From Planctomycetota bacterium (GTDB taxonomy: Bacteria > Planctomycetota > UBA1135 > GCA-002686595): a DNA stretch of 64,000 nucleotides. Position numbers and translations under genes: made by a program. The notes below the pieces were generated by a model, which saw nothing but the letters and a program-made list of their open reading frames with translations, searched no databases and was not told where the DNA came from. Position 1 is the stretch's first letter. The number at the start of each line of letters is the position of its first letter. The stretch is from contig JACKHT010000002.1 of assembly GCA_020638855.1 (NCBI GenBank), positions 310,001 to 374,000 on the forward strand. The letters are read 5' to 3'. Below are positions 53,487 through 61,485 of the stretch, in pieces.

Positions 53487-53494
53487 CTAACTAG
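53487..53494 (+). repeat. Target-site duplication, right copy
   Basis: CTAACTAG repeats the 8 bases that precede the left end of the element. Confidence 0.85.
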
Positions 53495-53528
53495 GGGTTT
53501 TCTAACTAGGGGTTTTCTGACAAATCGG
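53495..53528 (+). repeat. Degenerate 15-bp tandem array, right part
   Basis: After GGG, which completes the split third unit, come TTTTCTAACTAGGGG and TTTTCTGACAAATCGG. Joined to the left part they make about five units of a decayed 15-bp array into which the element inserted. Confidence 0.65.
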
Positions 53529-53560
53529 TTCCCCGGAAAGAGTTGCGGAGAGAGCCACGA

Positions 53561-53595
53561 GGCGGGCGGGTAGACTAATGGGCTACCCGCCCGCC
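53561..53595 (+). terminator. Strong hairpin downstream of the lipoprotein gene
   Basis: GGCGGGCGGGTAG (53561-53573) pairs perfectly with CTACCCGCCCGCC (53583-53595) around a 9-base loop. Before the insertion it would have stood about 80 bases after the lipoprotein stop, a natural terminator position. There is no T-run. Confidence 0.65.
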
Positions 53596-53596
53596 C

Positions 53597-55789
53597 TTGT
53601 ATGGGTTGTATTGGTCGATTGCCGTTTTGATAGCGCCCCGTTTGTCATCTTTCTTTCATGCCCTCCTCGGGTGTGGACTCTTGCTTGCATTCCTTGGCTG
53701 TGGAGCCTCGGAGCCGCCGAGTACGTATGAGAGCCTGGAACTCTCGACTGGAGGAGTCCCCAAGGAAACGACTCCTGTTTTGTTCCGCCGATATGTCCCC
53801 GGCAAGGGATCGCCCCTGTGGCACCCGGAGGCAGCGGAATCACGCTACACCCAAGTTCCGGTGGGGCCGCGCACCTTGCCCACCACCGAGGAAACCCTCA
53901 AGCCCGCATTCCTGCTGCAGGGTCCCGGGCCAAAGTCGTTGAGCATCCGCGACCAATTCGATCCTGTGCAGTTCAACCGGGTGGAGGTGGAAGCGACCGT
54001 TTTCGAGACAGGACCCGAACACCTAACGGTCGAAATCGTCCGGGTGGGCGAGGTCCTACTCACGTCGCCCACGCTCGCACTCGAACCCAACGACCGCGCC
54101 CCAACCACGCTCGTCTTCGAGTTCCCCGCGCTGAATACCTGGCAAACGCCGTTTGATGAAATCCGCATCCGCATGGGCGGCCCGGCCATCTTGACGACGG
54201 TCAGCTTGGTTTCGCTTTGGCACAGCGACCTGCAAGACTGCCTGCCGGAGGCCGAGGAACCGCTGGAAGCGCGCTATGTGACTTGGGGCGGTGAAACCCG
54301 GCGTGGTTATGTGGTAGGTCCCGACGTTCCCTTGCACATGTCAAGCGGGCAAAACCTCACCCACTTGCGACTGGCCTATGCCCCGGTACCAGGCTTCCAC
54401 AATCCGCGCTTGCACGCGAAGTTGCGCCTTTCAGGGACGCAAAGATCCCAACGGTCCGCGCAAGATTGGGAACTCTTGGGATTGACCCAAACCACCGCCA
54501 GCTGGCACGAACTGGACTTGCAACCCAGCGCCGTGCGCACGGTCCGGGAGAGCGACTGGGACTTCTTCCCGGACTCGCAGACCCCTTCGTTTGTGATGCT
54601 CGCGGATACCGCGATCTTCCCAGCCCCTGGCCCTGCGGATTGCGTGCTGTTGGTGACTTCTGAGGGAATGGATTGGCCGATTGGGTCCCCCGCCAAGATC
54701 ACGGACTTGCCTGTGTCGATTCGCCCTTGGCTTGAGGACGGTTTGCAATACAACGCGGCCATGCCCTCCAGCATGGGGCGCACCCCGCAACTCGTTGCGC
54801 TGATGACCGGAAAGGGCGGGCGAGACACCGGCGTGTTCCGGGAGTCCGACAAGCTGGCCCTAGCCGCCGATACCCTAGCGGAGCGGTTTCGCCGGGCGGG
54901 CTATCGAACCCTGGCGAGTGTCTACAGCGAATCCTTGCGGCATGATGCAACCGGTCTGGGTCAAGGATTTGATCGCTTTGGATCCCCTCCCACGGGAAGT
55001 TGGTCCACCGCACAGACCGTTCGCAATCTCAAGGGTTGGGTCCAAGAGTCCGAAGGCTGCCCGTTGTTCCTTTGGCTCCACCTGCCCGGCTCCTTGAGTG
55101 GGGATCCAGCAGGTCCGCCTTGGGGAACCGAGCTCGAATCGTTGGTGGCCATGCCAGCCCTCCAGAATGCGGTCATGGCGTTCACGGCCACCGTCCGCCA
55201 GGAAACGGGCCCCAAAACGGCCGTTGTGGGCAGCCGCCGAGTCCCCTTGGTGCTGCGCCAAAAGGGGCTGCATGTGGAAGTGCCCGCAGAACCCCGGATC
55301 GCGTGCCGCAACCTGGGGCGCACGCTGCTCGCCATGTGTGGGCTGCCGGCGGAGGACTTTCCGGGTTTGGACCTAGCCCAAGGACCGTTCGAGTCCTGGA
55401 ACCAAGCTCCCCAATTCACCCTGGGCCCCGATGCCTCGACCCTGGCCCTGCAAGGTGGGCCATGGTTGATGGTCGTGCACACCGGGGCGACCCCTGGTGA
55501 CGACCTACCGCGTCACTACTCCGAGCTCTACCGCATCGACTCGGATCCCGAATGCCTGAACAACTTGGCCCAGGTCAACCGGGCTCAAACCCGTCGATTG
55601 CGCTTGGCGCTTGCGCGCTGGGTCGCGGAGCGCGAAGACCTCGGCTGGAGCGATCCCAAACGCCTCCACCAGGGCAACCGGGCCTGGATTCGGCCCCAAG
55701 CCTTCGCAGGCAACAAGCGCCCCCAGGACACCTGGTTGCCCGAGCATTGCAGCTGCCCCCAGTGCCCGCCCGACCTCCAGGGGGAGTGA
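53597..55789 (+). CDS. Lipoprotein with degenerate sulfatase-like domain
   Basis: The frame codes for up to 730 residues and opens right after a terminator-like hairpin with TTG codons only; no ATG or GTG is near, so the exact start is unclear. A signal sequence ends in lipobox FLGC. The middle is beta-rich. The C-terminal half resembles the sulfatase/alkaline-phosphatase fold (TPQLVALMTGKGG, LAERFRRAGYRTLASVYS, GLGQGFDRFG), but the CxSxR-type active site is replaced by SSMGRTPQ and metal ligands are not evident. It is probably a non-catalytic relative. It ends in a Cys-rich tail. Confidence 0.7.
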   Translation: MYGLYWSIAVLIAPRLSSFFHALLGCGLLLAFLGCGASEPPSTYESLELSTGGVPKETTPVLFRRYVPGKGSPLWHPEAAESRYTQVPVGPRTLPTTEETLKPAFLLQGPGPKSLSIRDQFDPVQFNRVEVEATVFETGPEHLTVEIVRVGEVLLTSPTLALEPNDRAPTTLVFEFPALNTWQTPFDEIRIRMGGPAILTTVSLVSLWHSDLQDCLPEAEEPLEARYVTWGGETRRGYVVGPDVPLHMSSGQNLTHLRLAYAPVPGFHNPRLHAKLRLSGTQRSQRSAQDWELLGLTQTTASWHELDLQPSAVRTVRESDWDFFPDSQTPSFVMLADTAIFPAPGPADCVLLVTSEGMDWPIGSPAKITDLPVSIRPWLEDGLQYNAAMPSSMGRTPQLVALMTGKGGRDTGVFRESDKLALAADTLAERFRRAGYRTLASVYSESLRHDATGLGQGFDRFGSPPTGSWSTAQTVRNLKGWVQESEGCPLFLWLHLPGSLSGDPAGPPWGTELESLVAMPALQNAVMAFTATVRQETGPKTAVVGSRRVPLVLRQKGLHVEVPAEPRIACRNLGRTLLAMCGLPAEDFPGLDLAQGPFESWNQAPQFTLGPDASTLALQGGPWLMVVHTGATPGDDLPRHYSELYRIDSDPECLNNLAQVNRAQTRRLRLALARWVAEREDLGWSDPKRLHQGNRAWIRPQAFAGNKRPQDTWLPEHCSCPQCPPDLQGE

Positions 55790-55879
55790 CCGACGCGGAA
55801 GGTCCCGGCCGTTGGTCCGCTTTGCGACGCCCGCCCCCGCTTTTCAGCAAACCGGGTATGTTTGGTTGTGAACCGCCCC

Positions 55880-56956
55880 ATGACGCCCGCCAAACCCTGG
55901 AAGATCCGCCGCCGCTTCACCGTGGGTGTGGCCGTGGCCCTCATGTTGCCCGCTTGCCTGGTGGCCCCCCCCAGCGCTCTGGTGCACGCCCAAAACGGGA
56001 TTGTGCGCGGTTCCAGCCAAGAGGAAGCGATGGCTCTCGGGGCGACCCTCGACCGACTTCGGCCCCTGGTGCGCAGCACGGTTCCCGGAACGCGTGATGT
56101 GCGCGACCTGGAAGTATGGATTCAGGACTCGCCCGGGCTGTACTCCTTCCCGCATGCCTCGAACAGCGAAGCCGAAGGCCTGTGGGCCGAAAGCGAAGAT
56201 CGCATCCTGCTCGCTCGTGACGCGGATGACTTGGAGCGCACCCTGGCCCATGAACTGGTGCATGCCTCGCTTGGAGACGAGTGGAAGACCCTTCCCGGCA
56301 CCTTGGAAGAGGGGCTAGCCGACCAGATTTCGACCGTTCTGGTTCCTTCGGGAGCCGCCCGACTGCGCGCAGGTCGCCTAGCCAGTGCCGCGCTCGCGAC
56401 GGGCGGTTTGGGTCTGACCTTGGAAGTAGAACAACCTCGCACGGGCTCCACCTGGATGGCGCGCATCACCCTGAGCGGCGCGCGGCCCTCCGAAAACCCC
56501 CAGCGCGATGTGTTCCGGCTTGCGGCCGGGCTGTCATCCACGCGGGTGACGCCGGCCTCCAAACGCGGCTACTACGGCTTGGCCTACTTGCTCGTCGAGC
56601 GAATCGTCGCGCGCCAAGGCCTGCAACACCTTCTGGACTTGTGCCTCTCGGCCAAGGAACAAGGCTTGGATGCAGTCCCGCGCCCGTGGTTGCTGGCGGC
56701 AGCGGACCTCGAAGACAACCCCGAGTCCTGGCGCCAAGCAGCCCTCGAGGGCATGGGCGCCGACGAATTGCGCGAACTGATGCGCATGCATCCCGACTTC
56801 GTGCGCGATGCCGTGGTCGACCACCTGCGCGACAAATCGCTCGCCGACCTCGACCAGGTCAAGATCCATCTAACCCTACGCGAAAGCCACACGACTTTGA
56901 AACTGGACCAGGACCCCGAGTTCGTGGCCCAAGTGCGTGCGGCCTTGGGGCGCTAG
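55880..56956 (+). CDS. Lipid-anchored putative metallopeptidase (gluzincin-like)
   Basis: The 358-residue protein has a signal peptide with lipobox LPAC. The zinc-site motif HELVH occurs in DLERTLAHELVHASLGDEW and is followed after 16 residues by EEGLAD, giving the HExxH-plus-Glu arrangement of gluzincins and MA-clan peptidases. A helical C-terminal half follows. Substrate and family name are unknown. ATG 55880 is preferred to an upstream TTG at 55862. It lies 90 bases after the sulfatase-like gene, in the same direction. Confidence 0.75.
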   Translation: MTPAKPWKIRRRFTVGVAVALMLPACLVAPPSALVHAQNGIVRGSSQEEAMALGATLDRLRPLVRSTVPGTRDVRDLEVWIQDSPGLYSFPHASNSEAEGLWAESEDRILLARDADDLERTLAHELVHASLGDEWKTLPGTLEEGLADQISTVLVPSGAARLRAGRLASAALATGGLGLTLEVEQPRTGSTWMARITLSGARPSENPQRDVFRLAAGLSSTRVTPASKRGYYGLAYLLVERIVARQGLQHLLDLCLSAKEQGLDAVPRPWLLAAADLEDNPESWRQAALEGMGADELRELMRMHPDFVRDAVVDHLRDKSLADLDQVKIHLTLRESHTTLKLDQDPEFVAQVRAALGR

Positions 56957-56966
56957 GCGCAGCTTC

Positions 56967-57467
56967 TCACGCAGGGTCGACCTGGTAGCGGTAGATCCCC
57001 CGCTGGCCGCTGGTTTCCTCGACCGCTACGCGTAGGTTCTGGATGGGCGCTTGGGGGAAGCGTTCTCGCAACCGCTCGCGCAGTTCTCGCCCGATCCACG
57101 TAGCCAGGTTTTCGCTGCTGGTGTTGTTGATCGGCAAAGCGATCACATCGGTACTGGGAGCTGCATAGAACAGATCCTTGTAGCGGACCTCGGTGACCCC
57201 ATCGGGGCGGGCATGGATGCTCAGCACGGGATGGTGTTCGGGCAGCAGCCAGTGCTCATCCAGGTAGTCGCACAACTCGCGCACAACGGGCTTGATGCGT
57301 TGGAAGTCGATCACCAGTCCGAATTCATCGAGGCCTGCTTCCAGCTCCACAAACACACGGTAGTTGTGCCCGTGCAACCGTTCAGTCGAGCCATCCGGGA
57401 AGATCAGAAAGTGTGCCGCGGAGAACTTGAGGTACTCCTTGGACAGGTCAATGCCCCAATGTTCCAT
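56967..57467 (-). CDS. 6-pyruvoyl-tetrahydropterin synthase family protein, possibly PTPS-III type
   Basis: The 166-residue protein has the zinc ligands FSAAHFL and LHGHNY and the catalytic-site blocks PINNTSSENLATWI and VAVEETSG of COG0720. The position of the usual catalytic Cys (CxxxHGH) is Thr, and the motif reads ERLHGH, that is ExxHGH. In the PTPS-III group this Glu replaces Cys and the enzyme makes 6-hydroxymethyl-dihydropterin for folate, bypassing FolB (known). So folate rather than queuosine synthesis is likely here (inference). It is the last gene of the ebo-like operon, 49 bases after EboB. Confidence 0.85.
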   Translation of the reverse strand: MEHWGIDLSKEYLKFSAAHFLIFPDGSTERLHGHNYRVFVELEAGLDEFGLVIDFQRIKPVVRELCDYLDEHWLLPEHHPVLSIHARPDGVTEVRYKDLFYAAPSTDVIALPINNTSSENLATWIGRELRERLRERFPQAPIQNLRVAVEETSGQRGIYRYQVDPA

Positions 57468-57516
57468 GGTGTGGCTTGGCGAAGGTCGGTTGGGTGGAAA
57501 GTCGGATTCCCGGGGC

Positions 57517-58422
57517 TCAGTTGATGACAGGCTGATCGATCCTGGGGCTCTGGCCGCGCAGCACCGAGCTGTCCCCGAACAACTGGCTTTGGTCGATGGT
57601 CGGGGTCCTTTCAAGCGCTTCCAGGTCGATTTGGCCCGACTGGCCGTAGGCCGCCAGCGCATTGCCCCAGGTCACGGCTTCCACCAACTTGGCATCGAGC
57701 CCACGCTCGAGCATGAGTTGGGCGGTTTTGGGCACGGAAAGGGGATCACTGACCCCCCAATCCGCGCTGGAGTCGACGATGATCCGCTCGGAACCGTAGC
57801 GCTTGACGACTTCCACCATCCGCTCCGAACCCATCTTGGTCCCGGGGTAGATCGTGAATGCTGCCCAAGCCCCGCGGTCGAGCACGCTTTGCACGGTCTC
57901 TTCGTTGTTGTGGTCGATGACCAACTTCTCCATGGGCACGCCCACTTCGCGCGCTACGTCGAGCGACCGCACGATGCCGTTCTTCTTGTCACGGTGCGGG
58001 GAGTGCACCATCACGACCATGTCGTGGTCGACCGCCATCTGCAGTTGCACCCGGTAGGCACGATCCTCGGCTTCGGTGATCTCGTCGTAACCGATCTCGC
58101 CGATGGCCACCACGCCCTCCTTGAACGCGAATTGCGGCAGGATCTCGAGCACGTCCTTGGCCAGCCCCTCGTTGTTGGCTTCCTTGGAGTTCAGCCCCAT
58201 GGCGCAGAAGTGCTGGATGCCGAACTGCGACGCCCGAAAGCGTTCCCAGCCCACCAGACTCGCGAAGTAATCGACGAACGACCCCAACTGCGTGCGCGGC
58301 TGGCCCAACCAAAAGGCGGGCTCGATCACCGCGCGGATTCCAGCGCGCGCCATGGCCTCATAGTCGTCGGTGGTACGACTGGTCATGTGGATGTGCGGAT
58401 CAAAGAAGCGGAGCTGACTCAT
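57517..58422 (-). CDS. eboB: EboB-like TatD-family metal-dependent hydrolase
   Basis: The 301-residue amidohydrolase-fold protein starts RFFDPHIHMTSRTTDDYEAM and has AFWLGQPRTQLGSFVDYF, GVVAIGEIGYDEIT, VMVHSPHRDK, VIDHNNEETV and VDSSADWGVSDPL. The HxH, Glu, two His and Asp ligands of TatD enzymes are all visible. These blocks match the TatD-like proteins of ebo clusters (EboB) more than housekeeping TatD nucleases. The gene follows eboA by 33 bases. Substrate unknown. Confidence 0.88.
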   Translation of the reverse strand: MSQLRFFDPHIHMTSRTTDDYEAMARAGIRAVIEPAFWLGQPRTQLGSFVDYFASLVGWERFRASQFGIQHFCAMGLNSKEANNEGLAKDVLEILPQFAFKEGVVAIGEIGYDEITEAEDRAYRVQLQMAVDHDMVVMVHSPHRDKKNGIVRSLDVAREVGVPMEKLVIDHNNEETVQSVLDRGAWAAFTIYPGTKMGSERMVEVVKRYGSERIIVDSSADWGVSDPLSVPKTAQLMLERGLDAKLVEAVTWGNALAAYGQSGQIDLEALERTPTIDQSQLFGDSSVLRGQSPRIDQPVIN

Positions 58423-58455
58423 GCGAATCGGGACGTCGGGGATGCGGGGACTGGG

Positions 58456-59334
58456 TCAGGCCTCCAAGGCCCGCCATTGGAAGGGGTCGAACTGGCCCGC
58501 CAGGGCACGTTCGATGAAGGGTTGGTCAGCTGGGTCGCCTACGAGCTTCTGCAAGGCGTCCGCTTCACCGGCCCGGCCGAGGGCCAAGGCCACCGCGCCG
58601 CGTTGGCCGGGCGCCAGAGCCCGCCATTCGGCCATGAGGCTGGCGATTCCACGTTCGCCGCCGTGGGTCCCCAAGAGCAACCAAAGGTTGGCGGGGATCG
58701 GCCTTCCCGCGCTGCGGCGTTCTTCGACCAGGTCGAGGGCCACACGCGCCAAATCCGGGGACAAGCGCTGATCCAGGCCGTAAACGCGCCAAAGCGGCGC
58801 GCCCACAAACAGGGCCTTGACGCACAGCGAACGCCACGCCACCTCGGGCAAGTACTGCGCCGGGTAGGGGGAGTCGCAGGCCACGGCTTCAAAGATGCCC
58901 GTAACGTTGGTCCGCAAGCCCTCGCCAGCTTGCCAGGCGAAGCGCTCGCCATCGGGGATCAAAGCCAGGGCTTTGTACAGGGCTCGGGCTTCGCCCTCAT
59001 CGGCGAACGGAAAGAGCCCCAAAAACGCCGCGCCGAACTCGGGGCTGGCCAAATCCTCGCGCTCCACCAAGAGCAAGAGGCGCAAGGCTTCGAGCACTTG
59101 CAGGCGCTCGGGGTTCCAACCGGGCCGAATCCCCGAGGCCTTGCAACAGGCTTCGGGGGAGGGCTCCAGCGGGCGCGAACGAGCGAATCGGCTGGCTTTG
59201 GAGAGCAAAGGTCCCAGCCCGCCTAGCGGCACGGTTTGGGCTTCGCGAACAAAGGCCAAGAGCGGATCATTCCAGTAGGGTTGTAAGGCCATGCGCAACC
59301 AAGCGCGCGCGGGCTCAATCCACGGGGCGGTCAT
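58456..59334 (-). CDS. eboA: EboA-like protein
   Basis: The 292-residue helical protein carries the EboA core: GIFEAVACDSPYPAQYLPEV, AWRSLCVKALFVGAPLWRVY and GLDQRLSPDLARVALDLVEE, with ERRSAGRPIPANLWLLLG. EboA is the first gene of the ebo cluster known from cyanobacteria, Bacteroidetes and algal endosymbionts, where the cluster is linked to handling of a prenylated or similar metabolite (scytonemin monomer export in cyanobacteria). Its biochemical role is unknown. ATG 59334 overlaps the toroid gene stop as ATGA. EboC-F are not in this window. Confidence 0.85.
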   Translation of the reverse strand: MTAPWIEPARAWLRMALQPYWNDPLLAFVREAQTVPLGGLGPLLSKASRFARSRPLEPSPEACCKASGIRPGWNPERLQVLEALRLLLLVEREDLASPEFGAAFLGLFPFADEGEARALYKALALIPDGERFAWQAGEGLRTNVTGIFEAVACDSPYPAQYLPEVAWRSLCVKALFVGAPLWRVYGLDQRLSPDLARVALDLVEERRSAGRPIPANLWLLLGTHGGERGIASLMAEWRALAPGQRGAVALALGRAGEADALQKLVGDPADQPFIERALAGQFDPFQWRALEA

Positions 59335-60575
59335 TTGGGCGTCCCCTCTTGGGGCTTGGCTTGCGGTGTGGGTTCGACTTCGGGTTCCGAAGCGCTAGGC
59401 TTGCCTGAGGTCGATTCGCTTTCCGGCTTCGACTCGATCGCGTCCAAGTCCGCCTGCAGACCCGCGGCCAGGAAACTGGTCGAAGCGACCACCATGTAGG
59501 GCGAGCGCAGGAAGTCGCTGGCGCCACCGTTCGCCCACTGGGTCTTGATCAAGTGGGGTACCAACTTTCGGTACCAGGCCGGGCGTTCCGCGGGCGGCAA
59601 GAGCGCGATCACCTTGGCCGCGTAGTAGTGCGCGAAGAAGTAGAAGTACCCCGCATTGGCATAGAATCCCTCATGTGGGATAGGGCGTGTCCGAGCATGG
59701 TCCAGGAATCCGTGGTAGCGGAACAGGTTTTCGAGCCCCTCGCGCAGGATCTCCGGTGTGATGCGCCGAACCCCGGCTCGGTGAAGTGCCCAATTGCAGA
59801 CCTGGATACGCCCCAAGCTGCCCTGAACCTGGTTGATGTCCTCCAACCGGTCCACCCCCGTGACCGGCTCTAGGCTGTAGGAGTACGCCCCGTTGGGCAA
59901 CGCGCAGCGTTCGAGGTAGCGCTTGCCGCGCTCCAAGACCTTGGCGTCCAGATCCCAGCCCAACAGCTCCTTGGCGTCGTACAGCGCGGGTAGGACTGCG
60001 GCCGTGGTGAAGCTGGTGGACCAAGTTGGCGTCTTTGCGTACGGGGGACCGTCGTAGTAGGCCCATCCCCCATCCAACGCCTGATTTTGGATCAAGACTG
60101 CGAGGAACTGTTTTCCTCGCTGCTCGATCTTGGGCGCCCATTCGGGTCCCTGGAAGCGTGGATCTTGCAGCAACTCAACGCAAGTACTCAGTCCGTACAC
60201 CGCAGCCCAAACGTAGTCGATGTCCCAGTCGGAGTCGCGCTCGGGCATCGGCACTCGGCAGAGGCTGTCGACAGAGCGCTCCAGCGCCCGGAGTTGCTCG
60301 GGATTTCCGCGCACCGAGCCGCGTAGGGCACTGCAGGCCAGGGCTTGGGCCCCAAGCGCCCAAGAAGCGTAGGTTTGCAGGGCAAAGTCATCCTCGAGAA
60401 CGCTCTCCGGGCCCTTGCCACACCAAGACCCGTCGGGGTTCTGGATGTCCACCAAGTGTCCGATGGCTTTGCCCAGTGCCTCCACCACGTCTTCCCGCGA
60501 GGGGCCATCTTGGGCTATGGCACCGCCCGCGATCGAGAGCGCGGCAAGGAAACCCCACAAGCGAGGCCTCATCAC
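59331..60575 (-). CDS. Exported alpha/alpha-toroid (prenyltransferase/squalene-cyclase-like) protein
   Basis: The 414-residue protein has a signal peptide (LAALSIAGGAIAQ) and toroid repeats with the family QxxDGSW-type motifs: LVDIQNPDGSWCGKGPESVL, IQNQALDGGWAYYDGPPY and WANGGASDFLRSPY. Such repeats occur in squalene/hopene cyclases, prenyltransferases and complement-like proteins. The DxDD acid motif of cyclases is not evident, so it is more likely a binding protein than a cyclase. The C-terminal 50 residues are low-complexity Glu/Pro/Ser. It overlaps eboA by 4 bases and the coiled-coil lipoprotein gene by 4 bases. Confidence 0.82.
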   Translation of the reverse strand: MMRPRLWGFLAALSIAGGAIAQDGPSREDVVEALGKAIGHLVDIQNPDGSWCGKGPESVLEDDFALQTYASWALGAQALACSALRGSVRGNPEQLRALERSVDSLCRVPMPERDSDWDIDYVWAAVYGLSTCVELLQDPRFQGPEWAPKIEQRGKQFLAVLIQNQALDGGWAYYDGPPYAKTPTWSTSFTTAAVLPALYDAKELLGWDLDAKVLERGKRYLERCALPNGAYSYSLEPVTGVDRLEDINQVQGSLGRIQVCNWALHRAGVRRITPEILREGLENLFRYHGFLDHARTRPIPHEGFYANAGYFYFFAHYYAAKVIALLPPAERPAWYRKLVPHLIKTQWANGGASDFLRSPYMVVASTSFLAAGLQADLDAIESKPESESTSGKPSASEPEVEPTPQAKPQEGTPK

Positions 60576-61318
60576 GGCTTGGAAGACTCCTTACCACCGT
60601 TCAGCTCGGCGCGTTTGGCCTCAAGTTTGGCTTGCAGTGAGGTGATTCGGTTCTCGGCGGCCACCCGTTTTGCCTCGCCCTCCATTTGGGCTGCCTCCAG
60701 CGCCCGCTGAGCGACCTTTTGCGCGTTCTCAGCGTTGTCGAGTTCCCACTCAAGATGGCGAACTTGTTGGGGGAACTCGAATTCGACCACCATGCGCGCC
60801 TCGGTGCGTTCGTTCTCAAGCACCTTTTGGGCGATCTCGACGGACTTGCGGTTGCGGCGGATGATTTCCTGCTTGGCGCGCGCCTCTTCCTCGCCCTCAT
60901 AGATCTCCAAGATGCCCTCCAAGTCCTGGCGGGCAGCTTCCAGCCGGTTGGCGGCACCCTCGACCTCCAATTGGGCCTTGGCTTTGAGCAAGGGCCCCTC
61001 GACCTCGCGGTAGCGCGCCAGCGCATCGCGGGCTTCGGTCAGCTCACGATCCGCTTCGAGGACTGCGCGTTCGGACTCCAATTGGCTCGTTGCGTTGGCG
61101 TGCTCCTGCGATCGTAGTTCGAGTTGGGCCTCTTGTAGGTCACCGCTCAATTCCGCGATTTCCAGCTGGGCTGCCCGGAGCTCCTCGGGGTCAAGTTGCT
61201 TGCCCTCTGCGGGGGAATCGGACTGCGCGGTCCCATCCTCCTGAATGCCTTTCTGGGCCGGGGAAATGCAGGCGGCGAGGGGGGCAAGGAGGCACAAGGC
61301 CAGGAGAGTGCGGGACAT
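60572..61318 (-). CDS. Coiled-coil lipoprotein
   Basis: The 248-residue product has a signal peptide with lipobox LAAC and is otherwise an almost continuous charged coiled coil (about residues 45-240), for example ELRAAQLEIAELSGDLQEAQ and NRITSLQAKLEAKRAEL. It could act as a periplasmic spacer or scaffold. It is the first gene of the operon toroid protein-EboA-EboB-PTPS and overlaps the toroid gene by 4 bases. Confidence 0.78.
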   Translation of the reverse strand: MSRTLLALCLLAPLAACISPAQKGIQEDGTAQSDSPAEGKQLDPEELRAAQLEIAELSGDLQEAQLELRSQEHANATSQLESERAVLEADRELTEARDALARYREVEGPLLKAKAQLEVEGAANRLEAARQDLEGILEIYEGEEEARAKQEIIRRNRKSVEIAQKVLENERTEARMVVEFEFPQQVRHLEWELDNAENAQKVAQRALEAAQMEGEAKRVAAENRITSLQAKLEAKRAELNGGKESSKP

Positions 61319-61485
61319 TGGGTGCGGTCTTTGGGGCCACGCGGGCCGGATTGGGAAGCATCATGCTAGACCTTCCGCGAGTGGCTGCAAAGCCGAGGAG
61401 GCATTTCTCGGGCCAGGGCACGCAACCGTCTCCCTAGCGGCTATCCTAGGTGGCTCGTTCGTACCAACCTCGAAGTCGACCCATC

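Noticed and set aside
51370..53494. Insertion element as a gene disruption
   Set aside because: The lipoprotein stop codon lies before the left end and the next gene starts after the right end, so no coding frame is broken; only a repeat array and the terminator spacing are affected.
59331..60575. Toroid protein as a squalene-hopene cyclase
   Set aside because: It is much shorter than cyclases, has a signal peptide and lacks a visible DxDD motif, so a catalytic cyclase is unlikely.
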